A DNA stretch of 58,447 bases from Nitrospira sp. GTDB lineage: Bacteria > Nitrospirota > Nitrospiria > Nitrospirales > Nitrospiraceae. The notes under the pieces are model-generated. The model saw only the letters and a list, made by a program, of their open reading frames with translations, ran no database searches and was not told the DNA's origin. Positions 49,724 through 57,511 of the stretch are shown piece after piece; position 1 is the stretch's first letter, and each line of letters opens with the position of its first letter. The stretch lies in the NCBI GenBank assembly GCA_022226935.1, contig CP092081.1, forward strand, positions 337,149 to 395,595, in the 5' to 3' direction. The translations under genes and the position numbers were made by a program.

Positions 49724-52700
49724 ATGCTGTTCTGGAGCCGGTCACACAGCCTCCAGCGGAAAATCATCACAGCCATTGTGATGGTCGGTCTCCTGCCGTT
49801 GGGTCTTTCCCTTGTTTTGACCTACCTCGAAGAGCGCCGGGCTTTGCGGGAGACCATCGGGGCCAACTTCAAAGAAGTGGCCGTCGAGGCGGCCCGGCGG
49901 ATCGAGATGCAGGTCACGCGCGGAATTAACGAAGCGCAGCAGCTTGCCGCCACACCGTTTCTCCGCACCTCGGTCACCGAATCCAACCGCACCTATCTGG
50001 ACAAAGACGAAAAGACCGTCCAGTCGATGATCAAAGCCTGGCAGCAGCGGTGGCGGCAGCGGGACAAACAAAGCGAGTTTCCGCTGTTCATTAACCGCAT
50101 CGTGACCAATTATTTGATCCGATGGCACGATATCCGGAAAGCGGACTATGTAGGTATTTTCGTGACCGACAACCGCGGCGCGCTCGTGGTCAGTTCCATC
50201 CCACAGGTCGAATACTACTACGGTAAGACAGCCTGGTGGCAGGCGTTCATGAAGCGAGGAATGGGGAAGGTCTTTGTTAGCGATATCTTCTTCGATCCGG
50301 CTTTCGGCACGCATGTGGTGAATGTGTCGGCGCCGATTGTCGATGACGAGCAACATACAACCATCGGCGCGGTGACGGTGCTTCTGCGCCGGGATACGCT
50401 GTTTCACTCTGTGTCTGAGGCCACGGTGGGCCAGACCGGCCACGCCATGTTGTTCAGTTCTGACGGCGCACCGATGATCTGTCCAATCCTGTCTCCCGAA
50501 GAACATGTGGTCAAACCCGAGTTGATTGCCGCGATCAATGCGAGTGCGGCCGGTTGGACGACTGCGGAGAACGATTCGCATGGCGGGAAGAATTCCATCG
50601 TCGGGTATGCACCCGTTCGCCTGGGGGCGGATCTCACGCCGGAAAGTCTGGGCGGTAAACGCTGGGTGGCCTTTGTGCGACAGGATCCCGCTGAATCCTA
50701 TGCGCCGCTCTCGCGACTCGTGGGGCAGGTGACGGTGTATGGACTCGGCGTCTTTGCCGTGTTGGTACTCACCGGTCTGACGGTCGCTCGGCGCATCGCG
50801 CGCCCCATCGGCCTGTTGCATGAGGGCGTGCAGAAAATCGGGAGCGGCCGCTTGGATCAGCAGTTGGATCTCAAGACCGGTGACGAAATCGAACAGCTCG
50901 CCGACGCGTTCAACAAGATGGCGGCGAACCTGCGTGTGTCGTTCGAGCAGATCGAGCATCGTATGGAAGATGTTCGACGATTGGAGGCGCGGTATCGCGA
51001 TCTCATCGAGCATTCGCCGGAGATGATCTATCAGCTGAATAAGGCCGGGCAGTTCGTGCATGTGAATAAAACCGGTTTGGACAAGCTTGGGTATACGCTG
51101 GAGGAGATGCTCCAGATGCATCTCTGGGATCTGGTTCCCAAAGGGCGCGAGGCCGAGGTGTTGGCCTATCTGGAGCGCCTCGTCTCGCAGGGGCGCAGTA
51201 CCATTGAGACGGTATTTGTGGCGGCAGACGGGCGTCCGATCGACGTGGAAATCCATTCGACGGCGTTGTTCGAGATCGGGGGAGGACTCGTCCACTCCCG
51301 GGCCTTCGTCCGCGATGTGACGGAACGGCGACTGCTGGAAGAGCAAATTCACCGTTACACCACGCGACTCGAGCAGGCCGTCAATGAACGGACCCAACAG
51401 CTGGTGGCCTCGCAGGAGCGGTATAAAGCGCTCTTCGACCTGGTGGCCGATTCTGTGTTTATGGTGGGCGAAGACGGAGTCATCGTCGCCGTCAACAAGC
51501 GTGAAGAGCAGGCGCTTGGGTATTCCGAGCAACAGGTGGTGGGGAACAGCATTCTCGACGTGATCCTGCCCGTCCATCACGAGGACATGCGTTCGCTGTT
51601 GGCGAAGATCCACTCCGGCGAACGTCAGGTGCCGACGCAGGAAATCACCGTACGCGCGGCCGGCGGCAAGGAAACGCCGGTGGAGATGGATGTGATCTTG
51701 GTGCGTGGCAGCGATCATACGTGGGTAATGGTGCAGCTTCGCGACATTACGGATCGCAAGCGTCTTGAACGGCAGATGCACACCTATCAACAGGAATTAG
51801 AAGCAAAGGTCAGCGAGCGCACTCGCGAGATCGAAGAGACGAAGCAGTATCTGGAGAACCTGCTGGAGAATGCCAACGACGTCATTTATACCCTCGACAG
51901 TGAGCAGTGCTTCACCTATGTCAACAGCAAGGTGTTGGCCTGGGGCTATGCCAAGGAAGATTTGCTGGGGCGGCCCTATTTGGGGCTGTTGTCGAAACGT
52001 CATCGAGGGCGCCGGCTCAAATCGACGTTGGATATCGGTGTGAAGCAGGTCTATGAGGTCGAGGTACTCACAAAATCCGGCGAGCCTCGTTCTGTCATGG
52101 TCAGCGTGTCACCGCTGCATGGAGTCGACGGCGAGATTTTGGGCGTCCTGGGCATTGCTCGCGACATGACCGACACGAAGAAACTTGAGCAGCAAATCAG
52201 AAACTCTGAGAAGCTGGCATCAGTAGGTAAGTTGGCGGCAGGGGTGGCCCACGAGATCAACAACCCATTGGGTGGTATCCTGAACTGTCTCTACAATATG
52301 CGTAAAGGCACGTTGTCTCCCTCACGCCAAGAGGAATATCTCGCGTCGATGGAAGATGGATTGCGTCGCGTGCAACGGATCGTTCGGCAGCTCCTCGACT
52401 TCTCCCAGCAGCACAACCCGGAGCTGGCGCTGGCGGATGTCAATCAGGTCGTTAATCGCGTATTGCTGTTGACCGACCACCTGTTCGTCCCTCATCGGGT
52501 GAGGCTGGAGACGGACTTAGCCGCCGACATGCCGGAAATCATGATCGATCGCCATATGATGGAACAGGTGCTGATGAATCTTGTGTTGAATGCCATTCAG
52601 GCCATGCGAAACGGCGGCGTCCTGACCATCCGTACGACGGTGAAAGAGGCGCACTGTCTGGTGCGCGTTCAGGATTCCGGGTGCGGTATTTCTTCGTCCG

Positions 52701-52900
52701 TGCTGCCGCGCATTTTCGACCCGTTTTTCACCACCAAAAACGAAGGTGAAGGGACCGGGCTCGGATTGTCGGTGAGTTTAGGTATCGTCGAGCGGCACGG
52801 TGGACGGATTGTGGTGGAAAGTGAAGTCGGAAAAGGCACGACCTTTACGGTGTCTATTCCACTCTCGACCGAACGCTATGCCATTGGGAGGTTTTCGTGA
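49724..52900 (+). CDS. Cache-HAMP-PAS3 sensor histidine kinase
   Basis: Protein of 1058 residues. A membrane helix (about 10-30), a periplasmic Cache-like sensor domain (about 35-330), a second helix (about 335-357) and a HAMP domain (about 358-410) are followed by three PAS domains (starting near 424, 566 and 710), each preceded by a short coiled segment. HisKA has the phospho-acceptor His near residue 841 (AAGVAHEINNPL), and the HATPase_c domain (about 900-1050) has intact N, G1 (DSGCGI), F and G2 (GEGTGLGLS) boxes. It senses an extracellular signal and probably internal redox or ligand cues, and phosphorylates the overlapping response regulator. Confidence 0.95.
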   Translation: MLFWSRSHSLQRKIITAIVMVGLLPLGLSLVLTYLEERRALRETIGANFKEVAVEAARRIEMQVTRGINEAQQLAATPFLRTSVTESNRTYLDKDEKTVQSMIKAWQQRWRQRDKQSEFPLFINRIVTNYLIRWHDIRKADYVGIFVTDNRGALVVSSIPQVEYYYGKTAWWQAFMKRGMGKVFVSDIFFDPAFGTHVVNVSAPIVDDEQHTTIGAVTVLLRRDTLFHSVSEATVGQTGHAMLFSSDGAPMICPILSPEEHVVKPELIAAINASAAGWTTAENDSHGGKNSIVGYAPVRLGADLTPESLGGKRWVAFVRQDPAESYAPLSRLVGQVTVYGLGVFAVLVLTGLTVARRIARPIGLLHEGVQKIGSGRLDQQLDLKTGDEIEQLADAFNKMAANLRVSFEQIEHRMEDVRRLEARYRDLIEHSPEMIYQLNKAGQFVHVNKTGLDKLGYTLEEMLQMHLWDLVPKGREAEVLAYLERLVSQGRSTIETVFVAADGRPIDVEIHSTALFEIGGGLVHSRAFVRDVTERRLLEEQIHRYTTRLEQAVNERTQQLVASQERYKALFDLVADSVFMVGEDGVIVAVNKREEQALGYSEQQVVGNSILDVILPVHHEDMRSLLAKIHSGERQVPTQEITVRAAGGKETPVEMDVILVRGSDHTWVMVQLRDITDRKRLERQMHTYQQELEAKVSERTREIEETKQYLENLLENANDVIYTLDSEQCFTYVNSKVLAWGYAKEDLLGRPYLGLLSKRHRGRRLKSTLDIGVKQVYEVEVLTKSGEPRSVMVSVSPLHGVDGEILGVLGIARDMTDTKKLEQQIRNSEKLASVGKLAAGVAHEINNPLGGILNCLYNMRKGTLSPSRQEEYLASMEDGLRRVQRIVRQLLDFSQQHNPELALADVNQVVNRVLLLTDHLFVPHRVRLETDLAADMPEIMIDRHMMEQVLMNLVLNAIQAMRNGGVLTIRTTVKEAHCLVRVQDSGCGISSSVLPRIFDPFFTTKNEGEGTGLGLSVSLGIVERHGGRIVVESEVGKGTTFTVSIPLSTERYAIGRFS

Positions 52901-54348
52901 AGGGGCTCAAGATCTTTATTGTCGATGATGAACCGCTGATGCGGCTCTCTATGCAGGATGCCTTGGAAGGGGTCGGGTGCGAGGTCATGGCGGCTGCGAC
53001 CGGCACCGAAGGGTTGGCCGTCCTGGGCACGCGTCAGTTCGATATCGTGATTACCGACTTGCGCCTGCCCGGTGCCGACGGATTGACGATTCTGAAAGCC
53101 TGTAAAGAACGGAACCCGACCACCGAAGTCATCTTGATCACGGCCCATGGGTCGGTGGACACGGCGGTAGGGGCCATCAAACTCGGTGCGTACGATTACA
53201 TTACCAAGCCGTTTCAGATGGACGAGTTGCTGCTGATCGTCGAGCGCGTCGGCAAAATTATCGGGTTGCGGCGGGAAAACCTCGAGTTGAAAGAAGTGCT
53301 GGAGGATCGCTTCAGTTTGGGCGGCATCCAGGGGCGCAACCATCAGATGCGAGCGCTGCTGGACAAGATCAAAGTGATCGCGGCTACTGATTCGCCGGTT
53401 TCGCTTGTCGGCGAGCGTGGAACGGGGAAGGAGCTGGTCGCGCATACCATCCATTTGAACAGCCCCAGGCGGGATCAGCCCTTGATCAAAATGTGTTGCG
53501 CGGACCTTCCCGATCATCTGCTGGAGGCGGAACTCTTCGGCCATGAAAAGGGGGCGTTACCCGGGGCCTCGCGGCAACGGCGAGGACGTTTCGAGCTGGC
53601 ACACAAGGGGACGCTGCTGCTCGACGATGTGGATGCACTGTCCCCCGCCCTGCAAACCAAATTGTGGCGAACACTTCAGGAGCGGAAGTTTGATCGTGTC
53701 GGAGGGCGTGAATCGGTCGCGCTGGATGTTCGAATCCTTTGCGCGTCGCGGCAGGACTTGAAGGAGGCGGTAGCACAGGGACGGTTTCGTCAGGACCTGT
53801 GTGAGCATCTTGCTGCCGTTCAAGTAGTTGTGCCGCCCTTGCGTGAACGTCGGGAAGATGTGGTGGTCATTGCCGAGCATGTCCTTGAGATACGAGCAAA
53901 GAGCCTCAATAAATCCCTCAAAGGTTTTTCTCAGCCCAGCTGCGACTTGCTTCTACACTATTCTTTCCCAGGCAATGTCGGCGAGCTGGAGCAGATGGTG
54001 GAGCGGGCCGTGACCTTGGGGCGAAATGGGGAGCCTCTGCAGCCCTGGGACCTGTGCGGGTTCCAGACCTGTCCGTATCTCGGTGGGGCGCCGCAGTCGA
54101 CCTGCGGGTTTTGCGCGGAGGGCCTATCGTCGAAGGCAGGAGAGCCGATGGAGCAGGTGGCTGCCACATTGGCCACGGCGCGAGAAGCCTTTGAGAAGGA
54201 CTACATTGAAACGGTGTTGAAGCAGGTAGACGGTAGCCGCACAACTGCAGCCGCCGTACTGGGATTGTCCCGGAAGGCCCTGTGGGACAAGTGTAAGCGA
54301 TACGGCATCTCCTCCGCCAAGGGGGAGGCGGAGGAGAGAGAGGAGTAA
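52897..54348 (+). CDS. NtrC-type response regulator with degenerate sigma-54 loop
   Basis: Protein of 483 residues. The receiver domain keeps DD (10-11), the phospho-acceptor Asp54 and TKPFQMD. The AAA+ domain (about 145-370) keeps Walker A GERGTGKE and LPPLRERRED-type sensor regions, but the sigma-54 contact loop GAFTGA reads GALPGA, Walker B is DD instead of DE (GTLLLDDVDAL) and the YRLNV region reads CEHLAAV. It probably cannot remodel sigma-54 promoters in the standard way. Near 387-407 a cysteine cluster CGFQTCP and STCGFC is inserted before the Fis-type HTH (about 440-478). The GTG start overlaps the kinase stop by 4 bp. Confidence 0.9.
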   Translation: MKGLKIFIVDDEPLMRLSMQDALEGVGCEVMAAATGTEGLAVLGTRQFDIVITDLRLPGADGLTILKACKERNPTTEVILITAHGSVDTAVGAIKLGAYDYITKPFQMDELLLIVERVGKIIGLRRENLELKEVLEDRFSLGGIQGRNHQMRALLDKIKVIAATDSPVSLVGERGTGKELVAHTIHLNSPRRDQPLIKMCCADLPDHLLEAELFGHEKGALPGASRQRRGRFELAHKGTLLLDDVDALSPALQTKLWRTLQERKFDRVGGRESVALDVRILCASRQDLKEAVAQGRFRQDLCEHLAAVQVVVPPLRERREDVVVIAEHVLEIRAKSLNKSLKGFSQPSCDLLLHYSFPGNVGELEQMVERAVTLGRNGEPLQPWDLCGFQTCPYLGGAPQSTCGFCAEGLSSKAGEPMEQVAATLATAREAFEKDYIETVLKQVDGSRTTAAAVLGLSRKALWDKCKRYGISSAKGEAEEREE

Positions 54349-54349
54349 A

Positions 54350-55495
54350 TTATTCTGCCGGTTCTTGACCGCCTTCCCACAACTTGACGGTGCGATCCCA
54401 GGACGCGCTGGCCAGTCGCAGTCCGTCAGGCGAAAGGGCCACTCCGCGCACGGGGCCGGTGTGAGTTTTGTCGGTCCGGAAGTTTCGGCCTGTGGCAATG
54501 TCCCAGAACCGGATCGTGTTGTCGTCCCCGGAGCTGATCAGGACTTTTCCGTCCGGTGACACGGTCAGGGAACGCACCCAGCCATTATGCCCGCGCAGGA
54601 CGCGGAGTTCGTTCATCGTCGGCATTTCAAAAAAGCGGATGGTGTTGTCCCGGCTGCCGGTAATCAGCATCTTGGCGTCGGGCGTAAACGTCATCGCCCC
54701 GATCCAGAACTCCATCGGTTTTTGAAATCCGCCGTCGTCTTCGATGAAGAAGCCGCGCGTTTCCGTCGAATCTTCAGCCGTTTCCTCCCAATGCCCGTTA
54801 TGGAGGATTTTTTCTTCTCCGCTCGGCAACACTTCCCAGATGCGAATTTTGCCGATGTCGGAGCCGCTCGCGAGATGCACGCCGTCCGGTGAAAAGGCCA
54901 CACAGACCGACCAATGGTGGTCGTATTGGTCTTTGCCCAGAAGGGTCATGAGATCGGTGCCGGTCGTGACCTCCCAGATCTTGATGTCTTTATTGTGGCT
55001 GCCGCGGGCCAGCATGAGGCCATCGGGGGACAACGACAAACTGCACACATTGTGATCGTAGCGGGTGAACAAGAGCTTGGTCGGCTCCCCGGTTTTCGGA
55101 TTCCACAGACGAATCGTCCGGTCCTCGCTCCCTGAGGCCAGCGTGCGGCCATCCGGCGTGAAGACCAGGGCTCGAATGTCGGCGGTGTGGCCACGCAATG
55201 AGCGCAAAAGACGTCCGGTTTCAATGTCCCAAATCCGAACGTACCGATCCACGCCGCCACTGACGATCGTCTGACCATCTGGTGCATAGGCGACGGTCCA
55301 CACGCCATGCGAATGTCCCCGGAACGTTTTGAGTTCCCGGAAGCCTGTTTTCCAATACTCTAAATGGTCAATAGCCGGTGCCTGCGCACTTGCCCCTTGT
55401 GTGGGCGCTGGTGCAGCGGAAGAAATCGTCGGGGGCATGGTCGTTGAGTTGCTCATAAAAGTCTGTGCCTCGTCCCTGGTGTGACCGAGGGCCAT
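54350..55495 (-). CDS. Seven-bladed WD40 repeat protein
   Basis: Protein of 381 residues (or 368 from the ATG at 55456). Seven WD40 repeats fill residues about 55-378, each with a GH...(W/F)D pattern such as GHTADIRALVFTPDGRTLAS and DRTIRLWNPKTG, enough for one closed propeller. The short N-terminal tail is Thr/Pro/Ala-rich and unstructured. No signal peptide is evident. WD40 propellers scaffold protein complexes; no enzymatic domain is fused. Its stop lies 1 bp from the end of the convergent response regulator gene. Confidence 0.9.
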   Translation of the reverse strand: MALGHTRDEAQTFMSNSTTMPPTISSAAPAPTQGASAQAPAIDHLEYWKTGFRELKTFRGHSHGVWTVAYAPDGQTIVSGGVDRYVRIWDIETGRLLRSLRGHTADIRALVFTPDGRTLASGSEDRTIRLWNPKTGEPTKLLFTRYDHNVCSLSLSPDGLMLARGSHNKDIKIWEVTTGTDLMTLLGKDQYDHHWSVCVAFSPDGVHLASGSDIGKIRIWEVLPSGEEKILHNGHWEETAEDSTETRGFFIEDDGGFQKPMEFWIGAMTFTPDAKMLITGSRDNTIRFFEMPTMNELRVLRGHNGWVRSLTVSPDGKVLISSGDDNTIRFWDIATGRNFRTDKTHTGPVRGVALSPDGLRLASASWDRTVKLWEGGQEPAE

Positions 55496-55520
55496 CTAGC
55501 CCCGGCCAGCCCTCCGCAGT

Positions 55521-55550
55521 TTGCAAAAAATGCTGAGGGGTTTGTATAAT
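55521..55550 (+). promoter_or_regulatory. Sigma-70 promoter of the HELMH-protein operon
   Basis: TTGCAA and a consensus TATAAT (55545-55550) are separated by 18 bp. Transcription would start near 55557, leaving a leader of about 95 nt before the ATG at 55653. Confidence 0.65.
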
Positions 55551-55652
55551 CGGCGGTCGTTTTGAGGATCGTAAGAGAAGCACCGGGAGCAAGTCAAGCA
55601 TAGCGCTCGCGCAGGGTTTCTCCCTTCACTGTAACGGAAAATGTGAGGTCTT

Positions 55653-56684
55653 ATGACTACCGGAGTAGAAGTATCCAAGCCGTCGATGGAAATTCGATTT
55701 CAGCCGGCCTTACTGCAGGAAGTCATCGACTCGTTTATTGAAAAAACCGAGCGGGAAGGGGACCCGACCTATTATAAGGAATTTCACGAACTGGCCGATC
55801 CGATCTATGAGAAATTTACGCTGGATGATCGTGAAGCGGAGTTCAAGAAGCTGTACCAATACCTGTTCGGTATCTGGGGCTTTTCCGATATCATCCGTGA
55901 CGCCTTCAACGAATTTCCCGACCTCAAGGCGCGAGTGGGCGTCGTCTTGGTCAAAGGTGTGCTGAAAGAGGATCAGGAAGGCGTCGACGTGCTTCGCAAA
56001 TGGGGATCCGTCGAGCACGATCTGGCCAAGCAATTCGAGGAAAAGGGGCTGAAGGGAGTCGGTATTAAGCTGATTCCACGCCGCTTCTATGATCCCGCGC
56101 TGACTCGATATTGCCGTCACGAACTCATGCATATCAACGATATGTTGGATCCGGCGTTTGGGTACGATCCTGACACCAGGGTGGGACAGAACCCCGGCGA
56201 GGAAACGCTCATTCTGCATCGCTACCGCATCCTCTGGAATATCAGTGTCGATAGCCGGTTGATTGCTGCAGGCAAAGAGCCGATGCTTCAAAAAGAGGAT
56301 CGGTTCAAGGAGTTCCGCTCCTGGTATCGCAAAATTCCACCGGCTCAATTGAAATCCGTGTTCGAAGGGTTGTGGCAGACAAGCTACTTTACCCATTCCG
56401 AGCTGGTAGAGATGGCGACTGACACCCTTCGCATTTTGGATCGCGCCGTCGATGTCGAAGGGGGAGAAATCCCCGAGACTCAAAATAAGGTCATGTTGAT
56501 GCCGGGATTCCCCTGCCCCTTGTGTCGATTCCCGACGTATACCTGGGTCGAAGATATGGAGACGAAGTTGGAGCCATACATTTTGGACTTCATCCGTGAA
56601 AACCATCCTGGCTGGGATGTTGAGTATGGGGCCTGTGACCGTTGCGTAGAAGTCTATAAGTTACGTGCCGACGGGGTCATGTAG
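55653..56684 (+). CDS. HELMH metalloprotein with zinc-ribbon-like tail
   Basis: Protein of 343 residues, not assigned to a named family. A zincin-like motif RHELMHINDMLDP (HExxH, about residue 154-158) is followed by acidic residues that could give a third ligand (GEETLILHRYR, about 185). Near the C-terminus, CPLC (about 289-292) and CDRC (about 330-333) could form a zinc ribbon. No signal peptide or membrane helix, so it is cytoplasmic. It stands ahead of a four-cluster ferredoxin (12-bp gap) and a TorD-type chaperone, so a role in assembling a molybdoenzyme such as nitrite oxidoreductase is a reasonable inference. It might process or hold an apoprotein. Confidence 0.65.
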   Translation: MTTGVEVSKPSMEIRFQPALLQEVIDSFIEKTEREGDPTYYKEFHELADPIYEKFTLDDREAEFKKLYQYLFGIWGFSDIIRDAFNEFPDLKARVGVVLVKGVLKEDQEGVDVLRKWGSVEHDLAKQFEEKGLKGVGIKLIPRRFYDPALTRYCRHELMHINDMLDPAFGYDPDTRVGQNPGEETLILHRYRILWNISVDSRLIAAGKEPMLQKEDRFKEFRSWYRKIPPAQLKSVFEGLWQTSYFTHSELVEMATDTLRILDRAVDVEGGEIPETQNKVMLMPGFPCPLCRFPTYTWVEDMETKLEPYILDFIRENHPGWDVEYGACDRCVEVYKLRADGVM

Positions 56685-56696
56685 TCGGAGTGCAAC

Positions 56697-57302
56697 GTGG
56701 CCGGTGATCCCAAATACGGGCGTCGTGATTTTCTGAAAGATTCCGTGGTCTCGGTGGCCAAGGCGGCGAGGGAATTTGCTATCCATAAGGATGCGCCCCG
56801 CGAACAGCCGGCGGCCCCCGTGCGGACAGACTGGCTGCGCCCTCCTGGCGCCGTCGACGAATCCGCCTTCCTCGAACGCTGCACGCGCTGCAGTGATTGC
56901 ATTAAGGCCTGTCCGCCAGGAGCGATCGTCAGCGATCTCTCGAACGGAACTCCGGTCATTTTCGCCAATCAAGTCGCCTGCGAGCTCTGTGAGGATTTTC
57001 CCTGCATTGCCGCCTGTGCGACGGATGCGCTCTTGCCGGTGGCTGATGCTGTGGAGGTGCGGATGGGCATCGCGACGGTGTCCCACCGTGTCTGTACGGC
57101 GGGTCAGGGATGCCACGCCTGCGTATCAAAGTGCCCCGTTGAGGCACTGTCTATGGATTTTCATGCGCTCCGTCTTGACGTGGAGCAGGCACGCTGTGTT
57201 GGATGTGGTATGTGCGAGCAGATTTGTAAGACAGTCAACGATCGCATTGCAGTCAAAGTCATCCCGGCCAGAAATCTTTCTGCGGGCAGTCTTAACTACT
57301 GA
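56697..57302 (+). CDS. NapF/NapG-like ferredoxin with four [4Fe-4S] sites
   Basis: Protein of 201 residues starting GTG, with GGAG upstream. Four cysteine clusters are visible: CTRCSDCIKACP (about 62-73), CELCEDFPCIAAC (about 96-108), CTAGQGCHACVSKCP (about 133-147) and CVGCGMCEQIC (about 167-177). A twin-arginine-like RRDFLKD occurs at residues 9-15, but the hydrophobic stretch after it is weak, so export by Tat is uncertain. NapF-type proteins act in the cytoplasm in Fe-S loading or electron supply to molybdoenzymes, NapG-type ones in the periplasm. It is 12 bp after the HELMH gene. Confidence 0.85.
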   Translation: MAGDPKYGRRDFLKDSVVSVAKAAREFAIHKDAPREQPAAPVRTDWLRPPGAVDESAFLERCTRCSDCIKACPPGAIVSDLSNGTPVIFANQVACELCEDFPCIAACATDALLPVADAVEVRMGIATVSHRVCTAGQGCHACVSKCPVEALSMDFHALRLDVEQARCVGCGMCEQICKTVNDRIAVKVIPARNLSAGSLNY

Positions 57303-57399
57303 ATCCGTCGTGTGTTAAGAAGTGTCGAAGCATTCATTTACCATGTTATTTCATGAAACAACGGCACGGAAGCAATGGCAAAGGGGAGAGAGTTCATGC

Positions 57400-57428
57400 T
57401 TGACATCCCTCCCTCCTTTACCTATCAT
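57400..57428 (+). promoter_or_regulatory. Sigma-70 promoter of the TorD-family chaperone gene
   Basis: Consensus TTGACA (57400-57405) and TATCAT (57423-57428) with a 17-bp spacer. Transcription would start near 57435, about 77 nt before the ATG. Confidence 0.75.
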
Positions 57429-57454
57429 ACGCCTCCTGTGCCGCAGGACTCAGA

Positions 57455-57486
57455 TGTTGCGTAGTGTGCGCAAAAAATGCGCAACA
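57455..57486 (+). promoter_or_regulatory. Inverted repeat in the chaperone leader
   Basis: TGTTGCG (57455-57461) pairs with CGCAACA (57480-57486), with two further TGCGCA motifs inside. Lying downstream of the promoter start and before the ribosome site, it may be an operator or an RNA hairpin controlling the chaperone gene. Confidence 0.45.
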
Positions 57487-57511
57487 TGTTGAGGTGAGGA
57501 GCAAGATACGT

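Noticed and set aside
49742..51790. 682-codon open frame on the minus strand across the histidine kinase gene
   Set aside because: It is antisense to a gene with complete domain matches; its His/Arg-rich composition is typical of a reverse-frame shadow in GC-rich DNA.
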